Source: Candidatus Gracilibacteria bacterium (GTDB taxonomy: Bacteria > Patescibacteriota > Gracilibacteria > BD1-5 > JAGOOR01). From it: a DNA stretch of 64,000 nt. Location: positions 124,001 to 188,000 of the forward strand of contig JBAZVH010000001.1 in the NCBI GenBank assembly GCA_041660965.1. The letters are read 5' to 3'. Under the pieces are notes generated by a model. It was not told the DNA's origin and did not search any database. It saw nothing but the letters and a program-made list of their open reading frames with translations. Shown here in pieces: positions 40,193 to 49,903 of the stretch (position 1 is its first letter; every line of letters begins with the position of its first letter). The position numbers and the translations under genes are program-made.

Positions 40193-42550
40193 ATGACAAA
40201 AAACCTCGTAATAGTCGAGTCTCCTGCCAAAGCAAAGACCATAGAAAAGTATCTCGGAGCGGATTTTACCGTCAAAGCATCTGTCGGACACATCCGAGAT
40301 CTCGAGAAAAAGAAGATGGGAATCGATATAGAAAATGGATTTATCCCCACCTATATCGTCGACGAGGATAAGAAAAAAATCGTTTCGGATCTCAAAAAAC
40401 TCGCAAAATCTGCAGAGAATATCTGGATAGCTACCGATGAAGACCGTGAATGAGAAGCTATTGGTTGGCACCTCTGTGAGGCGATTGGCCTCGACACGAA
40501 AACGACGAAACGAATCGTGTTTCATGAAATCACCAAAAAAGCGATAGAACATGCGATACAAAATCCGCGCACGATTGATCAGAATCTCGTCGACGCACAA
40601 CAGGCACGGCGTATTCTCGATCGTATCGTAGGATTTGAAGTCTCCCCTATTCTCTGGAGAAAAGTACCAAGCGGAACGACACTCTCAGCAGGACGCGTAC
40701 AATCAGTCGCCATGCGTCTCGTGGTCGATCGTGAAAAAGAAATCGAAGCATTTATACCGACAGAATCTTGGAAAGTAAAAGTACAACTTGAAAAAAAACT
40801 GATTGCGGAACTCGTAAAAGTAAAAGGCAAGACACCAGGATTTAAAACACAAAAACAGATTGAAGATTTCCTCAAAAATTTCGGAGAAGGAATAGAGGTA
40901 AAGCTCTGAGAAAAGGAAAAAACACTTATTGCTACACTGAAACAGAAATATCCATTTGTCCTCGAAGAAGTCGATACCAATGAGACATTTCGATTACCAG
41001 GAGCACCATTTACGACTTCCACACTCCAGCAAGAAGCGAGTCGAAAAATGGGATTCTCTGTGAAGCAGACGATGACAACAGCTCAGATGCTTTATCAAAA
41101 TGGACATATATCCTATATGCGTACTGACTCTGTGAATCTCTCTGCTGAAGCAATGGCTGATTGCAAAGAATATATCAATAAAAATTACGGCAAAGAATAT
41201 AGTATGGTGGAGGGGCGAAAATATACGACCAAAATGGCTAATGCACAAGAAGCACACGAAGCAATCCGTCCAACCCATATGGAAAATGATCCCAACACAA
41301 TAAAACTCGATTGAAATGATCTCCGCCTCTACAAGCTCATCTGGGAGCGAACCGTCGCAAGCCAAATGCAAGCAGCAAAAATAGAAACAACCACCTATAA
41401 TTTTTGCCCTAGCTCCCCTGACAAGGGGGGTGTCGAAGGCGGGGGGTTAGGCATTGATTCAAAATGGCAAACAAAATGACAAGTAATTCTTTTTGACGGT
41501 TTTATGAAGGTCTATACCGAAGGAAAAGACGATGAGGATGAGGAGGAAGGAGAAGTCACACTCCCAGCTATCAAAAAATGAACCACTCTCGAATCTGAAG
41601 TTTTCACAGGAAATCAAGTCTTCTCTCGACCTCCTGGACGCTATACCGAAGCCACACTCGTCAAAAAACTCGAGTCTGAAGGTATCGGTCGACCATCCAC
41701 CTACGCGCCAACGATTACAACAGTTATGGACCGAGGATATGTCGAGAAAAAACAAAAATATCTCTTCCCCACTTCCCTTGCACGTCTTGTTAGTGAATAT
41801 CTGGAAAAGAATTTCGCAGATATGATGGACTATAAATTCACGGCGAATGTAGAAGAAGAATTCGATAAAGTCTCCCGTGGAGAGATCCAATGGCAGAAAA
41901 TGCTCAAAAGTTTTTACAAAGATTTTCATCCTCAAGTTGAAAGCGCAGGTGATTCAGAGAGAGTTACTGGTGAGAGAATCCTCGGAAACCATCCAAAAAC
42001 TGGTGAACCGATGTCAGTTCGTATGGGACGATTTGGTCCCTTTGTACAAATAGGCGAAAAAACGGAAGATAAAAAACCTACTTTTGCGAGCATCCCTGCT
42101 GGTATGGATATGGAAACAATTACTATGGAACAAGCACTCGAAATATCATCACTTCCAAGAGTTCTCGGAATCCACGAAGGACAAGAAGTGAAAGCAAGTA
42201 TTGGAAAATTTGGCCCATATGTCGTCCGTGAAAAAACATTTGTTTCTATTCCAAAAGATGCCCCCTACACAGCATATACCATAACACTGGAAGAAGCTCT
42301 TGGACTCATCGCAGCAAAACAATCAGGTACCAGCAATGTCATTATGGAATTTGGTGATATCCAGGTCTTACGAGGAAAATTTGGTCCTTATATGAAACAA
42401 GGGAAAGATAATTTTCCACTTCCAAAAAAATACAAAGATGACCCGAATGCGCTCGATGAGGCAACTTGTAATGAAATAATTATGAAAAAAATATGAGAAA
42501 GTGCACCTGTGGTAGAAAAACCAAAGAAAAAAGTTGGGAAGAAAAAATAA
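40193..42550 (+). CDS. topA: DNA topoisomerase I
   Basis: A type IA enzyme that relaxes negative supercoils. The 785-residue frame has the Toprim domain ([38 protein letters not shown], with the glycine of DREGEA encoded by TGA). The cleavage domain has the active-site tyrosine in [18 protein letters not shown], followed by [15 protein letters not shown] and [20 protein letters not shown]. The C-terminal end has [12 protein letters not shown] and GKFGPYV repeats in place of zinc fingers. Near residues 404-420 a G/C-rich palindromic element is inserted in frame (41413-41448) and encodes [17 protein letters not shown] -10 like TACACT lies six bases before the ATG. Confidence 0.97.
41413..41448. 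repeat. CTCCCCTGACAAGGGG-type element, in frame inside topA
   Basis: CTCCCCTGACAAGGGGGG followed by TGTCGAAGGC and GGGGGGTT. It has the same order, hairpin then GGGGGGTT, as the left end of the DUF559 insert in tsaD (45595-45642). It adds about 12-17 residues to a loop of TopA without breaking the frame, its TGA being read as Gly. Confidence 0.7.
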
Positions 42551-43630
42551 TTACCCTCCTATCCTCTTCCCCTGAACATCAGAAGTCTTTTTTCCGTCGA
42601 CTTTGAGAGCGAGTTGTCCACAGGCAGCATCGATATCATCGCCCATAGTATGACGTACCGTGGAAGGAATTCAGTATTCTTCGAGAACACGTTGAAATTT
42701 CTTGATAATCAGTGTGGATGTCGGCTGCATATCATCGCCCATAATCCCCTCGCCAGCGTTGTAGGGGATAAAGTTCACATGTCCGAGCCGCCCCTTCATC
42801 AGTTCCGCGAGTTCATGAGCGTACTGAGGTTTATCGGTCACTCATTTGATCATGATATATTCATAGAAGATACGTTTATTCGTCACAGCCACATATTCAT
42901 CGAGCGTTTTCATGAGTTCATCGAGTGGATAGGTAGTATCCACAGGCATTATGGCTCGACGCGCTTCATCATTTGGAGCGTGCAGAGAGATTGCGAGACT
43001 AATCTGCGGATGATCGACCATCAGCTTTTTAATTCATGGAACAATTCAGCAAGTTGAAATAGTGATACGTCGTTCTGAGAAATTGAGACACTTCGGACCA
43101 CAAAATATCTCCAATGCTTTTTTGACTTCTGGATAATTGAGAAATGGTTCGCCCATTCCCATAAAGACAATATTGCGGACTTGAATACCTTCTTTTTTGA
43201 GAAGATGAATAGCAATCATCACCTGTTCGACGATTTCCCCTACTGTGAGATTGCGGAGTAAGCCAAGCTTTCCTGTCGCACAAAAACTACACGCCATCGG
43301 ACAACCTACCTGGCAGGAGATACAGACGGTAGTACGGCCAGAGAGATGCCGCATAATCACAGATTCTATATGATGACCATCATACGTGTCGAGAAGAAGT
43401 TTGGTTGTCTGACCATTTGAGGAAGTTGCCACATGACTGAGAGTGAGAATATGTTGGGTAAATTCTGCCTGCATCGCCTCACGAAGCTTCTGAGAAATCG
43501 TCGTGCACGATGAAATATCCTCTACGAGGTCCTTATAGAGAGAATGCTGAATTTGTGTCAGACGAAAAAGTTTCTCTCCCTGTTCAATGAGAAATTTGGT
43601 AAGTGCAGCTGTATCGTAGATAGAATGCAT
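42551..43630 (-). CDS. rlmN: Dual-specificity 23S rRNA (A2503)/tRNA methyltransferase RlmN
   Basis: A radical SAM enzyme that methylates C2 of A2503 in 23S rRNA and A37 in some tRNAs. The frame has GEKLFRLTQIQHSLYKDLVE, the cluster motif VGCPMACSFCATGKLGLLRN, the VFMGMGEPFLNYPEVKKAL block, ISLHAPNDEARRAIMPV, and near the end HTMGDDIDAACGQLALK with the second catalytic Cys. I chose the ATG at 43630 (359 residues) because the family starts there; an in-frame TTG at 43663 would add 11 residues. Only one TGA is used. Stop codons of topA and rlmN abut at 42550/42551. Confidence 0.95.
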
Positions 43631-43736
43631 GAGGGCATGATACGAAAGTAACAGATTTTGCAAGGAGAGACAGAAAATACAGTTATAGCATTGTAAATCA
43701 ATAAAAATTATATAGAATTCCTTACAATAATCTTAT

Positions 43737-44480
43737 ATGAAACTTACTATTCTCGGAAGCGGGACCATCGTTCCCTCACTCCAGCGCAGTGCCCCATCGT
43801 ATCATCTACAAATAGGAGTTCGACAAATACTCATAGATTGCGGGCCATGAACACTGATACAACTTGAAAAAGCAAAATTGAGTTATAAGGATATTGATAT
43901 GATATGCATATCTCACTACCATATTGATCACATCTCCGATCTTAATCCTCTCATCAGTGCATTTAAGTGGACACCGAATTACAATCGAGAGAAAGATTTG
44001 ACCATTATCTGACCAGTATGATTTCAAAATTTTTACGAAACATATATACAACCCCTCTCCTGATCACCACTTCCAAACACATATAAAATTATTATTCGTG
44101 AAATAACGGATTTTATAGAGTATGCCGAGTTTCGTATCGAGACATACAAAACTCGTCACACAGACAATAGTTTGGCATACAAATTTTTAGAAAACTGAAA
44201 AATAGTCACCCTCTCATGAGACACGGATTTTGACCTATGATTAGCACAATTTGCTAAAAACTCAGACATATGTGTCTTGGAATGCTCCTTTGCTAATAAT
44301 TGAAAGGTTGCTGGGCATCTCATCTCAAAAGAATGTGGAGAAATAGCAAAACAGGCAAGTGTAGGGAAACTCATTTTATCGCATCTGTATCCTATCCCAG
44401 AAGAAACACGTCTTCTAGAAACTCAACAGCTATTTCTGAATACTATTTTAGCTGAGGATTTAATGACGTTCAGTATTTAA
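43737..44480 (+). CDS. Metallo-beta-lactamase fold hydrolase, RNase Z-like
   Basis: A 247-residue zinc-dependent hydrolase. MKLTILGSGTIVPSLQRSAP is followed by the metal site ICISHYHIDHISDLNPLISA (H-x-H-x-D-H), IVTLSGDTDFDLGLAQFAKN with a later metal Asp, CVLECSFANNGKVAGHLI with the distal His, and ILSHLYPIPEETRLLE. The start and the GSGT motif resemble tRNA 3'-processing RNase Z and the phosphodiesterases near it. Encoded CCA ends on the four tRNAs here would make a tRNase Z less essential, so the substrate is open. Nine TGA codons, among the highest density in this window. Confidence 0.87.
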
Positions 44481-44627
44481 TTGCAAGAAGATAAATAATT
44501 TTGCAAAATAAAAATATTTCATATAGTACTTCCACTTTGGGTGATTAGATAGGTTCGAAGTGGGGTTTGCTCACTTCTCGTGGTGAGAGCATCTGCCGAT
44601 TCGATGCTCCGAAAGACATAAAATTAT

Positions 44628-44704
44628 GGGTGACTAGCTCAGTTGGTTAGAGCATCTGCCTTACAAGCAGAGGGTCACAGGTTCGAATCCTGTGTCACCC
44701 ACCA
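44628..44704 (+). tRNA. tRNA-Val (anticodon TAC)
   Basis: Acceptor GGGTGAC pairs with GTCACCC, the D arm is GCTCAGTTGGTTAGAGC, the anticodon loop is CTTACAA, the T arm is CACAGGTTCGAATCCTGTG, and CCA is encoded. Confidence 0.96.
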
Positions 44705-44753
44705 TTCCTCGCTTTACGAGATACGAATGGTGCAGCCCATTGAATAATAAATT

Positions 44754-44779
44754 TCATCCGTCATTGGATGATTTTTTTA
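44754..44779 (+). terminator. Rho-independent terminator after tRNA-Val
   Basis: TCATCC, loop GTCATT, GGATGA, then a run of seven T. It lies 50 bases after the tRNA; a weaker hairpin ACCATT...AATGGT sits directly at the tRNA 3' end. Confidence 0.65.
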
Positions 44780-44836
44780 TTATTTTCCAAACTCAGTAAA
44801 CTCAGTAAACTCAGTAAACCTAATAAACTTTTTCAC

Positions 44837-46336
44837 ATGTATCTTCTTGCCTTTGAATCCTCTTGTGATGACACATCAGTCGCTCTTCTGCGAGACGATG
44901 AATTGATTTGTATGAAGACGCATACACAGCTTGAACATATTGCAACAGAAGGTGTCGTCCCTGAAACAGCCGCTAGACTGCACGCAAATCATGTCTTCGA
45001 ACTTCTGGAAGAAGTATTAAAAATATGAACTATAACCTTGAAAGATATTGATATTTTTGCAGCCACGAGTGAACCAGGATTAATCCCCTCACTTCTTATC
45101 GGGAAAACTGTTGCTAAAACACTCGCGACATCCCACAAAAAACCTCTTATTTGGGTCAATCATATCGAGGGGCACATTTTCTCTGTGCTTCTGGAACGAA
45201 AACTCCAGGATTTGAAATTTCCCGCTATCGTTCTTTCAGCTTCTGGTGGACACAATGATCTCTTCCTCTGGAAATCACTCTATGAGATTGAAAAACTTGG
45301 ATGAACCCTCGATGATAGTGCGGGAGAGAGTATGGATAAAGTGGGGCGGTCTATGGGGCTTCCCTTTCCTGCAGGTCGAGAAGTCGATGAACTGGCGCAA
45401 AAGTACACTCCTAAAATTCACACCAATATTCCCAAATTCCCCCTTGTTCTGCCGGCTGATTCACTTGATTTCTCATTTTCAGGACTCAAATCAGCCGCAA
45501 TTCGAGAAATCGAGCTCAGAAAAATATTGAAGATTCGAACACAAGTAGGACAGGATATGCCAGATATATCTCAAAATAAAAATATATGAATTACTCCCCC
45601 CTGACAAGGGGGGCAGGACAAAAAGAATGAAGTTGGGGGGTTCTACATCCCCTATCGTCATGACCTCACTAAAAAAGCACAGGAAAATCGAAGTAATCCA
45701 GCTCCGTTTGAATATGATACGTATTACAAGATATTAAAAGTATGAAATCTGGGGGACTATAAATTTCTCCGTCAGAAACCTCTACTCGATTATATAGTAG
45801 ATTTTTACTGTTCAGAACTATGACTTATTATAGAAATAGATGGCGATAGTCATGGAGAGCAAGAAAAATATGATAAAAAAAGAACGGCCGATCTCGTATC
45901 TCACTGACTCACTATTTTGCGATTTACAAATTGGGATATTCTCCATAACAAAGAAGGTGTTTTCGAAACAATTACACAGTGGATAAAAGAAAAAATATCA
46001 TACTCAACCCCCCCTACCCCCCCTTATCAGGGGGGAGGAAATTCCTCCGAAGAATCATGAATTCTTACAGAAAACGATCGAATAGAAATTGCCTATGGAT
46101 ATCAAAGTATCGTCACAGAGATACTCACTCAAAGAGTTATACAGGCCTCCAAAATACACCAAACACACACTATTTGTCTCGTCGGTGGTGTCAGTGCTAA
46201 TTCGGCACTTAGAGCGAAAGTAGAACAGTTCTGAAAAGATTCCAACATCCCTGTTTTTCTCCCAAAATCACTCAAATATTGTGGTGATAACGCTGCTATG
46301 ATAGGCATACGTGCCTATTGGGAGTATAGAAAGTAA
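44837..46336 (+). CDS. tsaD: tRNA t6A threonylcarbamoyltransferase TsaD with an in-frame DUF559 nuclease domain
   Basis: TsaD forms t6A37 in tRNAs that read ANN codons. The 499-residue frame is open throughout with TGA as Gly. The N-terminal part is standard: [17 protein letters not shown], the metal site [53 protein letters not shown]. The C-terminal part resumes at [20 protein letters not shown] with [12 protein letters not shown] and CGDNAAMIG. Between them, residues 250-408 encode a DUF559 domain ([40 protein letters not shown] with the PD-(D/E)xK-like core) between G/C-rich repeats. Removing the insert leaves 340 residues, the normal TsaD length. Confidence 0.93.
45595..45642. repeat. 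Left terminal repeat of the DUF559 insert
   Basis: CTCCCCCCTGACAAGGGGGG hairpin, 22 variable bases and GGGGGGTT. Its reverse complement, AACCCCCC...CCCCCCTTGTCAGGGGGG, has the order of the right repeat at 46006-46037. Confidence 0.8.
45643..46000 (+). other. DUF559 endonuclease domain inserted in tsaD
   Basis: Region of the tsaD frame that codes for a complete DUF559 (Vsr-like, PD-(D/E)xK) domain: [60 protein letters not shown], then [20 protein letters not shown]. All core acidic and basic residues are kept, so it may be active. It has no start or stop of its own, and glycines within it are encoded by TGA, as in the host gene. Confidence 0.85.
46006..46037. repeat. Right terminal repeat of the DUF559 insert
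   Basis: AACCCCCCCTACCCCCCCTT followed by ATCAGGGGGG. In the reading frame it encodes [12 protein letters not shown]. It is in inverse orientation to the left repeat at 45595-45642. Confidence 0.8.
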
Positions 46337-46341
46337 AGTTC

Positions 46342-46369
46342 TTGTTTTTTTGTCTCATTTTCCTATACT
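46342..46369 (+). promoter_or_regulatory. dnaX promoter, near-leaderless
   Basis: TTGTTT (46342-46347), a 16-base spacer and TATACT (46364-46369). The ATG at 46376 lies six bases beyond the -10 box, so transcription should begin at or next to the start codon. Confidence 0.6.
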
Positions 46370-46375
46370 ACTCGC

Positions 46376-47905
46376 ATGTCAGAAACAACTCACCAGTCAC
46401 TCTATCAGAAGTATCGACCACACTCATTTGAGGATGTAGTAGGGCAGGATTTTATCAAAAAGGTCCTGATGAATTCTTGTCGAAATCACACACTACACCA
46501 CGGATATATATTTTTTGGATTTCATGGGACTGGAAAGACGACATTGGCTCGTATCTTCGCTCAAACCGTAAACTGTACCAATATTCTCCCTGATGGAAAT
46601 CCTTGTGAAAAATGTGAGAACTGTCTCGCTTTTGCCAATAAACGGATGATGGATGTGATAGAGATAGATGCTGCGAGCTATACGGGTGTAGAGAACATAC
46701 GAGAAGTTATCGAGCATGCTAAATTCACTCCGAGTCAAGGAAAATACAAGATCTACATCATCGACGAGGTCCATATGCTCTCAAAATGAGCATTTAATGC
46801 CCTTCTCAAAACACTCGAGGAGCCACCACCACATGTGATATTTCTCCTTGCAACAACGGAAATAAACAAGGTACCTGATACGATATTATCACGAGTCATT
46901 CGTTTTGATCTCGAGAGAATCAATGATACAGATATGCGCTGACTCCTCGAAAAAATATGTAAAAAAGAAGGGATAAAAATAGAACCTGGAGCACTCGACC
47001 TCATCATCCATCGATCCAGATGAAGTCTCAGAGATTCTCTCACAATACTCGAAAAATGTATTCTCGACAAGACATTGACACAAGCATATGTGGAGAGCGC
47101 TCTCCAGCTCGTGGGCCCGGACTTTCTCGCAAAAACACTTGATGCTTGTATAAGTTGAGATGGTTATAAAATACAAGAAGTGTTCGAAGTAATACAAAAA
47201 ACGGGCGTTAATGTGAGGACTTTTGCAGGACAAATGACCGAATGGATAGCAAATCACATAGAAGAAGCGCTCGCAAAAAAACAATTTCCTCTCTATAAGA
47301 GTGTCTTCGACCGATTTACGAGAATCTATGTGGAGAGCAAACAAGTTTCGGTCCCTATGGATGTCCTCACGATGTCTCTCTGCGAGTGTATCACAAAAAA
47401 TAGTGAAGCTATACATTATTATAAAACCCAGGAATATAAAGAGCTAAGTTCCCCTGACACCGCACCAACGCCAGATATGCCAAAAAGGATTCCAAAAAAC
47501 GAAGACGATCTCACAGAATCTTCTGATGAATGAGAAATTATACTGACAGAGGAAGTTATTGAGATTCCCGCAATCCTCGAGGGTATATCCACAATAGATC
47601 CACAAGAAAATGCTTCTTTTTCAAAAGAATTCTTTCTCCAAAAACTTATCGAAAGAGGTATAAAACAAAATCTTCTTCCTCTTCTCAGAACAGCAGATAT
47701 AGATTTGACTGATGGAATTATCACTATAAAGACAACATCTTTTGCAGAAACTCGATGCCGTGAAGGGAATCACTGGAATATGATCGAAACCGTCGGGTAT
47801 GCTCTAGGGGCAAAAAAAGTAGAAATAGTTCTTCTCATAAATGAAACACTAACAAATACAAAAAGCGAGTCTCCTACTGATATTGCCGAAGAGATATTTG
47901 GATAA
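46376..47905 (+). CDS. dnaX: DNA polymerase III subunit gamma/tau
   Basis: The clamp-loader ATPase of the replisome. The 509-residue frame has [20 protein letters not shown], Walker [21 protein letters not shown], the zinc site [17 protein letters not shown], Walker B with [20 protein letters not shown] (Gly as TGA), sensor 1 [19 protein letters not shown] and sensor 2 [15 protein letters not shown]. Domain III follows, then a Pro/Asp/Glu-rich linker and a short C-terminal fold ([20 protein letters not shown]). It is shorter than E. coli tau and close to the length of other bacterial single-form DnaX. Five or so TGA codons. It follows tsaD by 39 bases but has its own promoter. Confidence 0.95.
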
Positions 47906-47946
47906 TGAAAAATTTGCTTTTCGGTGAAAACGCATAGCATAGAGTT

Positions 47947-49101
47947 ATGCGAAAATTCCTCTCTCAGTTTATATTTACCCGTTCTTTTGCCGAACATACA
48001 GTATCTTTTTTGGGGATACTTCTGATTGTCTATCTCTGAAAAGAGTTCTTGGTATTCTTTTTGACTGCTTTTTTGTGTGCTTCACTCTTTGGAAATTCCT
48101 CACGATATGTCCATCTTTTTGTGGCAAAAAGAAAGAATAATATCCCAGAAAGTATTCGATTTCTCATCGTTAAAATAACATGAGAAAAAACACTCCTCTC
48201 AATACTCTACATCTTTTTTGCATTGCTCTGTATCTATATTTTCTCAGATATAGGTCCAACGCTGATTACTGATATAGCTCAGTTATTACAGGATTTTTCA
48301 CAGAAATTTGGAATTGATCTCGGATCTTTTGGATTACAGAGCACGCTCTGACAATGGCAAAATATATCCACGCAAATTAGTGATTTTATCAATGTCATCT
48401 CCCCTACCACCGATACAAAAGAGATTGTCGCAAAAGTTATTCATATTGGAAGTATATTTTTCCAGATTATTTTTGGTTATATCGTCAGTTTTGTATGGCT
48501 CCTGGAAAATAATACAGCAAAAACCTATCTTTCCCAGCTCAAACAAGGTCCATTTGCATTCTTTTATAATGATCTTCGGATTATCTTCCGAAAAATAACC
48601 CATAGCTTCTGACTCGTGTTTTATGCACAATTCAAAATAGCCGTCGTAAATACTATTTTGACAGTCCTTGGGCTCGTGATTATAGGATTTTTTTATGGGC
48701 TACTTTCGCTCGACGGTGGTACAACATTTCCATACTTACTTGCGCTGGGCTTTATTACGTTCTTGACGAGTTTTGTGCCAATACTTGGGGTTTTTATTAG
48801 TGGTATACCGATTCTCTTTGCGGGCGTAGTTGCCTACCCTGGATGGGGTATCATTATAACGATTTTATCGATGCTCCTCATCATCCATGTGATAGAATCC
48901 TATATTCTCAATCCACGAATTGTCGGACAATCTCTGAATATTCCTGCACCAATTATATTTATTATACTATTCGTCTCAGAGCACTTTGTGGGTATTGGAG
49001 GTTTTTTCCTCTGAGTACCACTCTACATCCTCCTCCTCGAATTTATCACATGAGCAGGAAAAGCGATCGAAAAGTATATTCACCAACAAAAAATCGTATA
49101 A
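47947..49101 (+). CDS. AI-2E family transporter
   Basis: A 384-residue polytopic membrane protein of the PerM/AI-2E exporter family; substrates in the family include autoinducer-2 and Na+/H+, and none can be assigned here. It has about eight hydrophobic segments: VSFLGILLIVYLGKEFLVFF, LLSILYIFFALLCIYIFSD, FQIIFGYIVSFVWLLEN, TILTVLGLVIIGFFYGLL, ALGFITFLTSFVPILGVFI, GIPILFAGVVAYPGWGIII and IIFIILFVSEHFVGIGGFFL. The conserved GFITFLTSFVPILGVFISGI and NPRIVGQSLNIPA motifs are characteristic. Six or so TGA codons. Its stop codon abuts the 3' end of the convergent rnpB gene. Confidence 0.88.
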
Positions 49102-49403
49102 ATGCCAGAAGTAATAAGCCGGATTCTGTGTCTCGACATATATCTCTCTAGGTCAGAAATTGCTCTCTGACTCAAGCGCATACCCCCCACCGAAGCGGGA
49201 CCAGTATGCTTGCATCACCTGGGGTTTACCGAGACATTTCGATTGCTCGAATGCCTCTCAGCGAGGAAAAGAACTGCTGAGACTTTTCACCTTGGCACTA
49301 TGAACGAATTCTTTTCTCGTATTATCATAGCACTGTTGAGTCTCTGTGGCACTTTCCATACCATATAGTCACCTATACAGCTAGAGCCGTTAGCTCTCAG
49401 GTT

Positions 49404-49708
49404 CCCCCGCTCCTTTTTATTCTCCAGTACCTATTTGTATGCGGGCCTTGATAACAGCGACTCATTTACCATGTGCCTTAAGCTGTTTTTCTCGACTTCT
49501 CGCACTTTTTGCGGTCATATATGCCTCATAATACACGAGTTTCCAATCAGCACAATGATTGCATGTAGAGGTATTTTTTCATGAGATATGTTCTTAAAAT
49601 CTCTTTTTGAGATCAGAGCTATATCCTATGTAATACTTGCCTGTTACCGGGTTGTGCAACATGTAAACATAGTACATACATGAAGTAAAAGAATAAAAAG
49701 GAGCGGGG
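49404..49708. repeat. Inverted-repeat-bounded insert inside rnpB
   Basis: CCCCCGCTCCTTTTTATTCT at 49404-49423 and AGAATAAAAAGGAGCGGGG at 49690-49708 are complementary over 19 bases and would fold the insert out of the RNA as a long stem. The region between holds the GIY-YIG frame. The arms share CCCCGCTCCTTTTT with the element at 1369-1428. Confidence 0.8.
49417..49677 (-). pseudogene. GIY-YIG nuclease frame with an internal TAA
   Basis: The frame reads MYYVYMLHNPVTGKYYIGYS, then SDLKKRF, a TAA at 49594-49596, and EHISGKNTSTCNHCADWKLV continuing to AKSARSREKQLKAHGKG. It is a compact GIY-YIG nuclease of the UvrC/UPF0213-like type, about 86 residues. The TAA stands where Lys (AAA) is usual after RF, so a single substitution may have killed it; TGA codons elsewhere in the frame are Gly. 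The last codons lie inside the left inverted arm. It is transcribed in the same direction as rnpB. A second possibility is a sequencing error. Confidence 0.78.
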
Positions 49709-49728
49709 TGCGATGTCCGGACTTTCCT

Positions 49729-49787
49729 CCCCGCTCATTTTAGTCATCATACAGTAGAAATCTAAGTGATGACTAAAATGAGCGGGG
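49729..49787. repeat. CCCCGCTCATTTTAGTCATCA hairpin within the rnpB 5' region
   Basis: 21-base arms at 49729-49749 and 49767-49787 are perfect complements around a 17-base loop. It lies where P3 of RNase P RNA is expected. Its ends carry the same CCCCGCTC and AAAATGAGCGGGG sequence as the element at 1369-1428. Confidence 0.7.
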
Positions 49788-49903
49788 CATATGTCTCCTT
49801 CTGGCATAGTGATACTATGAAGTTTTTGTATTTTGCAAAGTAATTTGCAATGTGTAAAAAAGTGTGGTAGTATATGGTAGTATACTTTGTCATTAATTTT
49901 TCT

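Larger units (their letters stand above)
49102..49807 (-). ncRNA. rnpB: RNase P RNA, interrupted by a GIY-YIG-bearing insert
   Basis: Catalytic RNA that trims tRNA 5' leaders. On the minus strand the 5' core GAGGAAAGTCCGGAC (49719-49733) and the 3' hallmark ACAGAATCCGGCTTAT (about 49115-49130) are present, with internal GGTAAACCCC and AAAGTGCCACAGAGACTC. P1 is ATGCCAGAAG (5', 49798-49807) with CTTCTGGCAT (3', 49102-49111), a perfect 10-bp helix; GACATAT and ATATGTC support P2. A 305-base insert (49404-49708) bounded by complementary arms contains a GIY-YIG frame; without it the RNA would be about 400 bases, which is normal. A second hairpin with CCCCGCTC arms sits at 49729-49787. Confidence 0.9.

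Noticed and set aside
44537..44620. Second, degenerate tRNA upstream of tRNA-Val
   Set aside because: GGGTGATTAG and GAGAGCATCTGCC resemble parts of the tRNA, but no cloverleaf forms and there is no anticodon arm. At most a fragment.
45585..46075. Intein in TsaD
   Set aside because: No Cys/Ser at the first position, no block F/G splice motif (HN then Cys/Ser/Thr) at the end, and the cargo is DUF559 rather than a LAGLIDADG or HNH nuclease.
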